Source of the DNA: Palsa-948 sp964481195
Lineage (GTDB): Bacteria; Bacteroidota; Bacteroidia; Palsa-948
Direction of reading: 5' to 3'
DNA: 36,360 nt
Assembly (NCBI GenBank): GCA_964481195.1
Contig: CAYZTB010000031.1
Location: 1-36,360, forward strand
In this document: one piece after another, positions 16,336-25,393 of the stretch
Layout of the letters: every line of letters starts with the position of its first letter
Position numbering within the stretch: the first letter of the stretch is position 1
Program-made: the position numbers and the translations under genes
Notes under the pieces: model-generated
The model's input: only the letters and a program-made list of their open reading frames with translations
The model's database searches: none
Told to the model about the DNA's origin: nothing

Positions 16336-19300
16336 ATGCAGGCTTTTAAAATGAGGTATTTTCATATTATTACAACCTTTTATTTTGGATTGTCGTTATT
16401 GATGGTGCAAAATACTTTTGCTCAGTCTGCTTCTGATTCTTTACAAAATGACACTACGAATGCTAATATTGTAGCTCCACCCCCTACCAATAATCCAACC
16501 TTATCACCTCCTAATACAATTAAACAACCTGATTCGGCTAATGTTTTAAGTGCAAAAACATCAGAACATTCATTAGTAAAATTGGAATTTGTAAAACATA
16601 AAGCTTTACATAGCCCGGACTCCATGTATTTTAACATTTTAAAAATAACTAATACAAATAGTACATCTGTTGCTGGAAAAGTGCGGATTTCTGTTCCTAA
16701 AGAATGGGCATTAATATCTGGTGGTGAGACGGAAATAAATGTTGCACCTGGTGCTACAAAGTACATTCCATTTAGAGTGTCGATGGATAGAAGAATTGTA
16801 GGAGGTACATCGTATATAATTAGTGCGACATTAGTATCGGATCGATCATTATATTCAGATAAAAATCAATATTCAGTAAGTAAGTCATGCTATATTACTT
16901 CTCCTCAAAGAAGGAAGTGGGATCTTTACCCTGTTCAGCGTTCCATATATTTTGACAGATATAATAGCTACACTCCTATGCTGCTTAGATTGTCAAATAA
17001 AGGAAATGGTGTTGAAGTTGTTAAGTTAGATTTTGAAATAGGAAGCTCACTTCAGATGTTTGGTGCTTTAGGCAATCGTCATTTCACATCTGTAGAATTA
17101 CGTCCAAATCGAGATACAGTAATTTCTTTTTTAGTACGTTATACTCCACCGGATGAATCTGATATTTGGAATAGAGATTTTAAGAGATTTTCTATTCGTA
17201 TTAATGCAGTTTCAGATTCAATAGTGCAAAAAACATCGGTAACCTATAAATACTTAGAGAGTAAATTTTATAATTTAAGAGGTGGAAGAATTACACCACT
17301 TACCATTGAGCTTGGACTTCAAAATATTTTATCTGAAAGTTCTCCAAGTTTATTATTTGCCGGATATGGAACAGTATTATTTAAAAATGATGATAATTTA
17401 GACTACAATGTTCGTTTTTTTAATATTCCTTTTTATGGCTTTGGAAGTATTGGCGCTCGTGATTTTCTTTGGCAACGTAGTAGAATTTATGCTGGTTATA
17501 AATCAAAGAGATGGGAAATTGGTGCTGGAGATATTAATGCTTATGGTTCGCCCTTATTGGCTGTTTTAGGCAGGGGTATTGGCGGTCAATATGATATTAA
17601 TTCTAACAACACCGTTGGCGCAGCATTAACAGGAGCATTAGGCTTTCCGATGTATAGTGGAACTATTTTTCATGATATAAAACTCCCCAAATCAATATCT
17701 CTTAGGACTACATTAAATGGATTGCAAGATGATTTCAATAAAATAAATACTTATGGTGGTTCTTTTCAAATTGATTGTCCAATAACTAAAGGTCATTTTA
17801 TTACTTTTATATTAGCCTCAGTATTTTCGCAGCATAATTATGATAGTTTATCTTTTATAGGTCAGAATGGAATTCCTAACCCTGTTAATGACCCTGGAAT
17901 TAGTCGTTTAGGATTTGCTTCTCAGTTAAATTATAGATTTAACATGAAAAAATTAACTGGCAGCTTATTTGCATTCTATTCTACTAGAAATTACTTTCAC
18001 AACTTTAGTGGTAGGGTGAGTGTTAATGCAAATGCACAATATGTATTTAACTCTAAGTATTCAATAGTAGCTACTAGTGTACTGTTTTTTCAGGATCCAA
18101 TTTGGTATAATAGGGGTGTACTTGTTCCAGAAAATAAATTTATGTCTGGCGTTCATCGTGCAGATTTGTCAAACAGAATTTCCTCTAAATTAACTTTTTA
18201 TGCTGGTCCATTGTTAGAGCATATTTCTTTTTCTGCTCTTAAAATTGATAATAAAACAGGCGATAGCACAAATACTTACTTCACTTCAATTTCCCCAAAA
18301 ATAGCGTTGCGCGCAAGCTATAAAACGAGTGCATCAGGTTTTATAACTCCATATACAATATTCGGATATACTTATGTGACATCAGCTCTTGATTCTACTA
18401 TTACTGTTTTGTCTCCTCTTGCTAAATCACCTGCTTTTTTTAATGCTCGAGCAGGATTAAATGTAATACAAGGCAATTGGGGAATTAACATATTTTATTT
18501 TTATGGTCCCTATAGTTTTATTAATCAACAGGATTTCTACTATTTTGGAAGATACAATAAGTCAATTCGCATAATGCCTTTTATACAAAAGTATTATTTT
18601 AACAAAACTTTACTCTTTAGTTCTTATAACAGTTATTTTTATGAGGTAGTAACAAATAATGAACGAATTAGTTTAAATGCAAGGCTTCATTTTTTTCTGG
18701 GGAAGGATTGGGATTTTTTTGTTGACAATAATTTGTTTCTATCTAGTATTGTTAGCTCAGAAGGAAGAAAATCCTACTCTAGGAGTATGTTTCTGAACCT
18801 AGGTGTCAAAAAGGTGTTTGATATTCCTCAGCCTAAAGTAAAATATTATGACTTAAAGATTGTTTGTTTCAAAGATGTAAATGGGAATCAGGTTATGGAT
18901 GGCAATGAACAAGCGCTGTCAGACATTGTTATCTCTGTTGATAGAAGTTTGAAGTTTGACTCTACAAAAAATACAACTGTTAGTGCTCCGGGTATATTCT
19001 CTCCTACTGAAATGGTGACAGATAATTTTGGGTACTGTCAATATTTTCATTTGCCTGAAGGCGAAATTGATTTAGGGGTTTACCCTTTACAAAATTTAAA
19101 AGATGTTTATATATTAAATGGCCAAAAACAAAAATTCTTTGTTTCTAGGGATACTACATATTATATTCCTTTTGTCCAAAGCTTTAGAATGGAAGGTAAG
19201 ATTATAGTGAATCGGGATGAGTTTTCGGCTGCAGGACAAATATCACTTGCAAATATTCGCATTACGGCTACTGATTCTACTGGAAACAGTTTTCCAGCGC

Positions 19301-19896
19301 TTTCTACTGCCGATGGAAGTTATGTTTTATATGTGCCTAAGGCAGGCGAATATAAAGCCGCCATTAACAATGTATTTGGAGATAAATTTATTTTGCAAGA
19401 TCCGGAATACACATTGAGTTTTGATGGCGCGAAACTATTCATTGTAGATTTCATCTTCAATGAGAAAAAGCGTGAAATGAATATTACTTCTTCCACATAT
19501 TCCACTTCGGCTACTTTTGGAGACCTTACTAATCCAAATGGACAAAGCCTGCAGGTTAACAATACTCCCGCAGGAAATGTGACTACTTCGGCTACAAATG
19601 TCGCTAAACCAGATTCTACTTCTACAGCAAATCCTCCAGCATCTAATTCCGGAGTAATTTACAGAATTCAAATTGGGTCAAGTGCAAACAAAATTCCGGC
19701 ATCACAGTTTACTGTTAAATTTAAAGGGGCTGAAAATGTAAAGGAATACATGGATAATGGTGTATACAAATATACTGCTGGTGAGTTTACTACTTGGGAG
19801 TTTGATAAAGCTACTGAGTATAAGGATAAACTAATAGCAGCTGGTTACACAGGTGCATTTGTGGTTTTTATTAGAAATGGTAAGCGCGTAAAATAG
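16336..19896 (+). CDS. Large outer-membrane barrel with Ig-like N-terminus and SPOR-like tail, candidate usher
   Basis: Exported protein of 1186 residues (start at Met1 or Met6, signal peptide to about 30). After a Pro/Asn/Thr-rich linker come two Ig-like domains (about 80-165, NEW3-like, with ITNTNSTSVAGKVRISVP and VAPGATKYIPFRV; and about 185-305). Residues about 320-835 are a long run of alternating strands with aromatic girdles, enough for a barrel of some 24 strands, the usher size. Then follow an FKDVNGNQVMDGNEQ motif (about 846-860, as in SdrD-B or usher C-terminal domains), a carboxypeptidase-regulatory-like domain (about 952-1040), a Ser/Thr/Asn-rich linker, and a SPOR-like domain (about 1107-1186: YRIQIGSS, YKYTAGEF, GAFVVFIRNGKRV) that should bind peptidoglycan. 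Classical usher N-terminal and plug motifs are not evident. The neighbouring chaperone- and pilin-like genes support an export-pore role. Confidence 0.6.
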   Translation: MQAFKMRYFHIITTFYFGLSLLMVQNTFAQSASDSLQNDTTNANIVAPPPTNNPTLSPPNTIKQPDSANVLSAKTSEHSLVKLEFVKHKALHSPDSMYFNILKITNTNSTSVAGKVRISVPKEWALISGGETEINVAPGATKYIPFRVSMDRRIVGGTSYIISATLVSDRSLYSDKNQYSVSKSCYITSPQRRKWDLYPVQRSIYFDRYNSYTPMLLRLSNKGNGVEVVKLDFEIGSSLQMFGALGNRHFTSVELRPNRDTVISFLVRYTPPDESDIWNRDFKRFSIRINAVSDSIVQKTSVTYKYLESKFYNLRGGRITPLTIELGLQNILSESSPSLLFAGYGTVLFKNDDNLDYNVRFFNIPFYGFGSIGARDFLWQRSRIYAGYKSKRWEIGAGDINAYGSPLLAVLGRGIGGQYDINSNNTVGAALTGALGFPMYSGTIFHDIKLPKSISLRTTLNGLQDDFNKINTYGGSFQIDCPITKGHFITFILASVFSQHNYDSLSFIGQNGIPNPVNDPGISRLGFASQLNYRFNMKKLTGSLFAFYSTRNYFHNFSGRVSVNANAQYVFNSKYSIVATSVLFFQDPIWYNRGVLVPENKFMSGVHRADLSNRISSKLTFYAGPLLEHISFSALKIDNKTGDSTNTYFTSISPKIALRASYKTSASGFITPYTIFGYTYVTSALDSTITVLSPLAKSPAFFNARAGLNVIQGNWGINIFYFYGPYSFINQQDFYYFGRYNKSIRIMPFIQKYYFNKTLLFSSYNSYFYEVVTNNERISLNARLHFFLGKDWDFFVDNNLFLSSIVSSEGRKSYSRSMFLNLGVKKVFDIPQPKVKYYDLKIVCFKDVNGNQVMDGNEQALSDIVISVDRSLKFDSTKNTTVSAPGIFSPTEMVTDNFGYCQYFHLPEGEIDLGVYPLQNLKDVYILNGQKQKFFVSRDTTYYIPFVQSFRMEGKIIVNRDEFSAAGQISLANIRITATDSTGNSFPALSTADGSYVLYVPKAGEYKAAINNVFGDKFILQDPEYTLSFDGAKLFIVDFIFNEKKREMNITSSTYSTSATFGDLTNPNGQSLQVNNTPAGNVTTSATNVAKPDSTSTANPPASNSGVIYRIQIGSSANKIPASQFTVKFKGAENVKEYMDNGVYKYTAGEFTTWEFDKATEYKDKLIAAGYTGAFVVFIRNGKRVK

Positions 19897-19990
19897 GAAA
19901 TCGAATTCCTCCCAATCAACACTACTTCGTTGAAAAGATAAAAATTAAAGGCAATATTGCGCTTTGACTTGAGTTATTTTTATAGTTCTT

Positions 19991-22951
19991 ATGAAGTATA
20001 TTTTTTTATCCTTTTTCATTAGCATCTTATTTCTTGATGTTAGGCTTAATGCCCAGCCTGTATTCTTAAAAGATAAAATTAGTAGCACAAAGCCCGCAAA
20101 TACTTCATGGGCAGATTCTGTTTTAAAAACATTAACTCCCGATCAACGAATAGGTCAATTGTTTATGGTGGCTGCTTATTCGAATGAAAAATCAGATACG
20201 TCCGAAATCAAAAAGCTAATTCAATCTTATGGAATTGGCGGACTAATATTTATGCAAGGCACTCCTGATAAACAGGCTTTACTAACTAACTATTACCAAG
20301 CCAAATCAAAAGTCCCATTAATGATTTCCATTGATGGTGAATGGGGTCTTGACATGAGGTTGAAGAATACAGTGGCATTTCCCAGGCAGATGACTCTTGG
20401 AGCACTTCCGCTTGTAGCAGACTCATTAATTTATTTGATGGGAAAAGAAATAGCACGGCAGTGTAAGCGAATTGGAGTTCATGTAAATTTTGCCCCAGTT
20501 GTAGATGTAAATAATAATCCGCTAAATCCAGTAATTAGTAGTAGGTCGTTTGGTGAAAACAAAAACCTGGTTGCCAGAAAATCATTACTATATATGAAGG
20601 GAATGCAAGACGAAGGCGTGATGGCTGTAGCAAAACATTTTCCGGGTCATGGCGATACCGATGCAGATTCACATAAAACACTTCCGGTAGTTTCACATTC
20701 TAAAACCCGCTTAGACACATTGGAGCTTTTCCCGTTCAAAAAATTATTTGCTGACGGAGTAGGGGGCGTGATGGTTGCTCATTTATACATTCCTGCAATT
20801 GATTCAACTAAAAATACAGCTTCTACATTATCTCCGGCAGTTGTTACGGATCTACTAAAAAAAGAGATGGGTTTTGAAGGATTAATTTTTACAGATGCGT
20901 TGAATATGCAAGGTGTTGCTAAATATTATAAACCAGGAGAAGTAGATGTGAAGGCATTTATAGCTGGAAATGACGTGCTTCTTTTTTCCGAAAACGTACC
21001 CAAAGCCATTGAAGGAATTAAAAATGCTATTGCTGATGGAACTATTACACAATCGGAAGTAGATGCTAGATGCAAAAAAATACTAATAGCAAAATATTGG
21101 TGCGGTTTAAATAAGTACAAGCCTGTAAAAATTGAAAATATAGCAGCAGATATAAATTCATATAATGCGGAATTGTTAAATATTTTACTCGCTGAAAATT
21201 CAATTACACTATTAGAAAATAAAAATGCAATTATTCCTATCCAGAATTTAGATACGAATAAGATTGCCTGTGTGTTGATTGGTGGAAAAGATCAAAATAC
21301 TTATAAGGAAATGCTATCCATGTATGCCCCTGTAAAGTACTTTACACTATCAAGTAAAGCTAGTCAAGGGGAAAGAGATGGAGTTCTGAAAAACCTTGAA
21401 GAATATAATTTGGTGATAGTGGGGGTTTTTGGTACAAACAATAGCCCTAAAAGTAATTTTGGGGTGAGTGAGTCAAGTATCACTTTTGTAAATTCTATTT
21501 CTGCAAAATCAAAAATTATTGTTGATGTTTTTGCAAACCCTTATGCATTTGCTGACCTAGATGAGATAAAGGCTGATGCAATAATTTGTTCGTATGAAAA
21601 CAACGACTATCAAATGAACCTTTCAGCTCAATTAATTTTTGGAGGAGTATCAGCGAAAGGACGTTTTCCTATTACAGCATCCAAAAGATTTTCGTTCGGC
21701 TCAGGAATTAACACCCCGGCACCTATTCGATTTAAATATACAGTGCCCGAAGAGCTGGGAATAGATTCTCGCCAGTTATCTGAAATTGATTCCGTAGTTG
21801 CGAGAGGAATACGAGAAAAAGCTTTTCCCGGTTGTGAGGTGTTCCTAGCTAAAGGCAGAAAGGTTTTTTATTATAAGGCATTTGGAAATCATACGTACAA
21901 AGAAGATAGGCCCGTTAAAAGAGATGACATTTATGACTTAGCCTCCATCACTAAAATTGCTTCTACTACTGCTGCTTTAATGAAACTAAATGAGGAGAAA
22001 AAAATATTACTGGATGATTATCTATGCTACTATTTGCCTGAATTGGAAGGAACCAATAAGATGAATATCAAAATACGGAATATGATGTCTCACCAAGCCG
22101 GATTTAAAGATTGGATTCCATTTTATCAAAACACCTTAAAGAAAGGCGAGTTTGTAGATGGGATATATAGCAAAAATCAAAATGATACCTATCCATTGCG
22201 AGTGGCAAATAATTTATTTATTAAAAAAGAATATACCGATACCTTGTGGCGTAAAATTATAGATTCACCGGTAAGCAATAAATTAGAGTATAAATATTCC
22301 GATTTAAGTTTATTATTTATGTGGCGCATCATTGAACGAGTTATTGGTAGGCCCATAGATGAATATGTGGAAGAAAATTTTTATATCCCCTTGGGATTAA
22401 CTACCATGGGCTTTAATCCTAGAGAAAGATTTCCGCTAACTCGAATAGTGCCTACCGAATTCGACACGAAATTTCGCAAGCAGCTTGTTCATGGAGATGT
22501 ACACGATCCTGCTGCTGCAATGTTGGGCGGTGTAGCGGGCCATGCTGGCTTGTTTTCTAATGCCAATGACTTAGGGATTATGATGCAAATGTTTATGCAA
22601 AGAGGGCAATATGGAGGCCGTAGATACCTTGACTCGGCCGTAGTGGCTGAGTTTACCAAATGTCAGTTTTGTGCTGATCCGTCACTCGTAGCTGAAGGAA
22701 ATAGAAGAGCGATAGGTTTTGATAAGCCAGAAATGGATCCTAAAAAGAATAGCCCTGTTTGCGAGTGTGTTTCGTACTTAAGTTTTGGTCATCAAGGATT
22801 TACCGGAACAATTACTTGGGCTGATCCTGAAAAGGATTTTGTGTACGTTTTTTTATCTAATAGGGTATATCCGGATGCAGAAAATCAAAAAATAACTAAA
22901 ATGGGCATTCGTACAAATATCATGAGAATTGCCTATAAATACATGAAATAA
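19991..22951 (+). CDS. GH3 beta-N-acetylhexosaminidase fused to a serine beta-lactamase-like hydrolase
   Basis: Exported 986-residue bifunctional enzyme of cell-wall turnover. A signal peptide (about 1-22) leads to a GH3 NagZ-type catalytic domain (about 40-380) with VAKHFPGHGDTDADSH (the His/Asp loop that supplies the acid-base in NagZ) and FTDALNMQGVA (nucleophile Asp). A GH3 C-terminal sandwich domain spans about 390-570. From about 590 is a class C beta-lactamase/esterase domain with SITK (Ser652, Lys655), YSD at 769-771 in place of YxN, and HQGFTG as the KTG-equivalent box. The same fusion is known in Bacteroidota and is expected to cut N-acetylglucosamine from muropeptides and to hydrolyse an amide or ester on the product. 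It stands alone, 94 bases after the usher-like gene. Confidence 0.9.
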   Translation: MKYIFLSFFISILFLDVRLNAQPVFLKDKISSTKPANTSWADSVLKTLTPDQRIGQLFMVAAYSNEKSDTSEIKKLIQSYGIGGLIFMQGTPDKQALLTNYYQAKSKVPLMISIDGEWGLDMRLKNTVAFPRQMTLGALPLVADSLIYLMGKEIARQCKRIGVHVNFAPVVDVNNNPLNPVISSRSFGENKNLVARKSLLYMKGMQDEGVMAVAKHFPGHGDTDADSHKTLPVVSHSKTRLDTLELFPFKKLFADGVGGVMVAHLYIPAIDSTKNTASTLSPAVVTDLLKKEMGFEGLIFTDALNMQGVAKYYKPGEVDVKAFIAGNDVLLFSENVPKAIEGIKNAIADGTITQSEVDARCKKILIAKYWCGLNKYKPVKIENIAADINSYNAELLNILLAENSITLLENKNAIIPIQNLDTNKIACVLIGGKDQNTYKEMLSMYAPVKYFTLSSKASQGERDGVLKNLEEYNLVIVGVFGTNNSPKSNFGVSESSITFVNSISAKSKIIVDVFANPYAFADLDEIKADAIICSYENNDYQMNLSAQLIFGGVSAKGRFPITASKRFSFGSGINTPAPIRFKYTVPEELGIDSRQLSEIDSVVARGIREKAFPGCEVFLAKGRKVFYYKAFGNHTYKEDRPVKRDDIYDLASITKIASTTAALMKLNEEKKILLDDYLCYYLPELEGTNKMNIKIRNMMSHQAGFKDWIPFYQNTLKKGEFVDGIYSKNQNDTYPLRVANNLFIKKEYTDTLWRKIIDSPVSNKLEYKYSDLSLLFMWRIIERVIGRPIDEYVEENFYIPLGLTTMGFNPRERFPLTRIVPTEFDTKFRKQLVHGDVHDPAAAMLGGVAGHAGLFSNANDLGIMMQMFMQRGQYGGRRYLDSAVVAEFTKCQFCADPSLVAEGNRRAIGFDKPEMDPKKNSPVCECVSYLSFGHQGFTGTITWADPEKDFVYVFLSNRVYPDAENQKITKMGIRTNIMRIAYKYMK

Positions 22952-23004
22952 TTTTTCCTTTTTTTTAATTGATTTTAAATAGCTTTTTTTAGAAAAAGAA
23001 ACGT

Positions 23005-23012
23005 TACACTTG
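23005..23012 (+). promoter_or_regulatory. Possible -7 box for the rhodanese-bshA unit
   Basis: TACACTTG differs from the consensus TAnnTTTG at one base and ends 5 bases before the first ATG (23018) and 26 before the second (23039). If it is used, the second ATG would have the more usual leader length. Confidence 0.3.
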
Positions 23013-23017
23013 CAGAT

Positions 23018-23446
23018 ATGAAAAATAATTTAGCTTTTATGAAAAATATCCCTTCATTCCTTTTGTTTTTATTTATTGGTTTTTATTCTTGCAAAGCACA
23101 ACTATCTGTAGAGCCTATGGTGCCGTCTGAATTTCAAAAAGCCATTCAAAGCAATACAGAAGCAATTGTGTTAGATGTTAGAACCCCTGAAGAGTATAGG
23201 GAAGGTTATATTTTACATGCTGTAAATGTTGACTATAAAAATGAAAATTTTAAATCTGAAATAGCTAAGCTTGATACAGCTAAAACCTATTATGTTTATT
23301 GCCGGTCAGGGGGCAGAAGCGCTAATGCTGCTTCTTACATGAAAAGTGTTGGGTTCAAGAATGTGTATGATTTAAAGGGTGGTATTACTTCTTGGAAAGC
23401 AGATAAATTTCCGGTGATACAAAAACCACTTCCTGTAGGAAATTAA
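23018..23446 (+). CDS. Exported rhodanese-like sulfurtransferase
   Basis: Single-domain rhodanese of 142 residues. The start may be Met1 or Met8 (23039); the second gives a tighter signal sequence, MKNIPSFLLFLFIGFYSC, with a weak lipobox. The catalytic domain runs about 40-138, with VLDVRTPEEYREGYI and the active-site loop YCRSGGRSANAA (Cys95 as sulfane-sulfur carrier), ending GGITSWKADKFPV. It acts in the periplasm or at a membrane, moving sulfur or reducing disulfides or polysulfides. It is 14 bases upstream of bshA and probably co-transcribed, suggesting a link to low-molecular-weight thiol chemistry. Confidence 0.9.
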   Translation: MKNNLAFMKNIPSFLLFLFIGFYSCKAQLSVEPMVPSEFQKAIQSNTEAIVLDVRTPEEYREGYILHAVNVDYKNENFKSEIAKLDTAKTYYVYCRSGGRSANAASYMKSVGFKNVYDLKGGITSWKADKFPVIQKPLPVGN

Positions 23447-23460
23447 TTTTACTAGATGTT

Positions 23461-24591
23461 ATGAGGATTGGAATTGTATGTTATCCAACATTTGGTGGGA
23501 GCGGAGTAGTGGCAACTGAGCTGGGAAAGGCACTTGCCTCTAAGGGGCATGAAATTCATTTTATATCTTATAGCAAGCCAGTAAGACTTGATGATAGTTC
23601 AGAAAATATTACTTTCCATCCGGTTTCTATAATTGATTATCCGCTTTTTGATTACTCCCCCTACGAGATATTATTGTCAAGTAAGTTAACAGATGTGGCT
23701 AAAAAGCACAAGCTTGATTTATTGCACGTGCATTATGCTATCCCACATGCTTCGGCTGCTTATATGGCTAAGCAGGTTTTATCTTCTCAGGGCATTAAAA
23801 TTGGAGTTATAACTACGTTGCACGGAACAGATATTACTTTAATAGGCAAAGATCCGGCTTTTGAACCTGTTATTACGTTTGCTATAAATGCCAGCGATGC
23901 AGTAACGTCAGTTTCTGAAAGTTTAAAAGTTGATACCTTGGAAAACTTTTCAGTTAAAAAGGAAATAATTGTTATTCCAAATTTTGTATGCTTGGAAGAA
24001 TATAAAATTGCAGATAGAGAAATTAAAAGAAAAAAATACGCCCCTTCAGGTGAAAAGATATTAATACATGTTTCCAATTTTCGAAAAGTGAAAAGAGTGG
24101 ATGATGTATTAAGAGTATTTGATAAAATTAGAAAGGAGATTCCCGCTAAACTACTTTTGGTTGGCGATGGGCCTGAAAGAGCAAGCATTGATAAGCTTTG
24201 TGCTGAACTGGAAACCTGCAGCGACATCTTTTCTTTGGGAAAGATTAAAGATGTGGAGCAAATAATCGGGCTGGCAGATCTTTTTCTTCTTACCTCCGAA
24301 ACTGAAAGCTTTGGCTTGGCAGCGCTGGAGTCAATGGCAGCTAAGGTGCCTGTAATTTCTACTAATACAGGTGGTATTCCAGAAGTTAATATTCATGGGT
24401 ACTCAGGAATGTTAAGCAATGTAGGCGATGTAAATGACATGGCTAAAAATGCAATATCTATACTTAAGGATGATGTGTTGCTAGCGCAATACCGTACAAA
24501 TGCATTTGAGCAAGCCAGTAAGTTTTCTATGGATAAGATTTTGCCTCAATATATTTTGCTTTACGAAAAAGTAATTAAAGAGACAAAATAA
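23461..24591 (+). CDS. bshA: N-acetyl-alpha-D-glucosaminyl L-malate synthase (bacillithiol synthesis)
   Basis: GT4-family glycosyltransferase that makes GlcNAc-malate from UDP-GlcNAc and L-malate, the first step to bacillithiol. The 376-residue length and the whole N-terminus are diagnostic: MRIGIVCYPTFGGSGVVATE, then SYSKPVRLD, DYPLFDYSPYE and LLHVHYAIPHA. The C-terminal donor domain has HVSNFRKVKRVDDV, the VGDGPE loop, and the ETESFGLAALE catalytic motif followed by STNTGGIPEV. The gene follows the rhodanese gene after 14 bases and converges on an outer-membrane protein gene with 15 bases between. BshB and BshC are not in the window. Confidence 0.96.
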   Translation: MRIGIVCYPTFGGSGVVATELGKALASKGHEIHFISYSKPVRLDDSSENITFHPVSIIDYPLFDYSPYEILLSSKLTDVAKKHKLDLLHVHYAIPHASAAYMAKQVLSSQGIKIGVITTLHGTDITLIGKDPAFEPVITFAINASDAVTSVSESLKVDTLENFSVKKEIIVIPNFVCLEEYKIADREIKRKKYAPSGEKILIHVSNFRKVKRVDDVLRVFDKIRKEIPAKLLLVGDGPERASIDKLCAELETCSDIFSLGKIKDVEQIIGLADLFLLTSETESFGLAALESMAAKVPVISTNTGGIPEVNIHGYSGMLSNVGDVNDMAKNAISILKDDVLLAQYRTNAFEQASKFSMDKILPQYILLYEKVIKETK

Positions 24592-24606
24592 GATTGATTG
24601 CTGTAG

Positions 24607-25320
24607 TTAAGCACCTTTGTGCGTCCACTTATATATTCGTGGGCCAATACTAAAAGATTTTTTCCCTTTTGTTTTGTTAGGATGAGGAAAGGTTACGTTA
24701 AGGCCTAATGTTGTCATAACGTCCATGATGCGCACCTTTTCAAAATTGTTTGCATTGCCAAAACAAAAACGATAATCACCAAAGATTCCAATGTTTTCGT
24801 AAAGTGTTTGAGTAAATCCACAGCCAAAGTTAACGCCCCATCGTTTTACCGTTACAATATCACCTTCCGGAATGCCACTTCCTAGCTGACTTAAATCAGT
24901 ATAGCCGGTTCGTGTAGCTTTCCATTCATGACGATTAGCGCCTGTTAATACAAATATTCTTGTTAAATTATTATTGGTGGCAAAAGAAACATGTCCGTTA
25001 AAATCAAACTTTCTTGTATGAATATTTTTCCAGGCCGAAGGGGAATTGTGTGGTTTAAAGGAAGAGTATTCGGTGGAGAGGAAAAACATTCCACCTAAAT
25101 GAGTTACAATTCTTCCGTGAAAACCTTTATAAGAAATAGAACTTATATATCTACTTAAGTCAATGCCAGAATAAACCATACCAGCCGATACTTGAAAAAG
25201 TGGAGTAGCAGGAGACGCTTTTGGATTACTGTTTTCTGCAGGAGCATATGCTTCTTGTGAAAAAGAAGTAAAAATGAGAAAGGATACAAAAGCAAACAAC
25301 AAAAATATTTTCTTTTTCAT
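24607..25320 (-). CDS. Outer-membrane beta-barrel protein, second gene of the TonB-receptor unit
   Basis: Exported 237-residue protein with a signal peptide (about 1-21, ending TSFSQ) and eight or so amphipathic strands typical of a small OmpA/OmpW-sized barrel, for example FHGRIVTHLGGMFFLSTEYSSF and WGVNFGCGFTQTLYENIGIFGDYRF (each only a part of the strand pair). The family is not recognised. It begins 73 bases downstream of the TonB-dependent receptor on the same strand with no terminator between, so the two may be expressed together. It ends in a basic tail (KWTHKGA), unlike the aromatic end of most barrels. Confidence 0.72.
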   Translation of the reverse strand: MKKKIFLLFAFVSFLIFTSFSQEAYAPAENSNPKASPATPLFQVSAGMVYSGIDLSRYISSISYKGFHGRIVTHLGGMFFLSTEYSSFKPHNSPSAWKNIHTRKFDFNGHVSFATNNNLTRIFVLTGANRHEWKATRTGYTDLSQLGSGIPEGDIVTVKRWGVNFGCGFTQTLYENIGIFGDYRFCFGNANNFEKVRIMDVMTTLGLNVTFPHPNKTKGKKSFSIGPRIYKWTHKGA

Positions 25321-25393
25321 GATAGTATAAAGGTACTAATTATTTAAATAAAATAGAAATATTTTAAGCTAGATATTCATGTGGATTAGTCGT

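Noticed and set aside
16336..19896. TonB-dependent receptor reading of the usher-like protein
   Set aside because: There is no plug domain or N-terminal carboxypeptidase-like domain; the N-terminus is Ig-like and the C-terminus extends 350 residues beyond the barrel.
23787..24227. 146-codon minus-strand ORF opposite bshA
   Set aside because: Entirely within the well-conserved BshA coding region.
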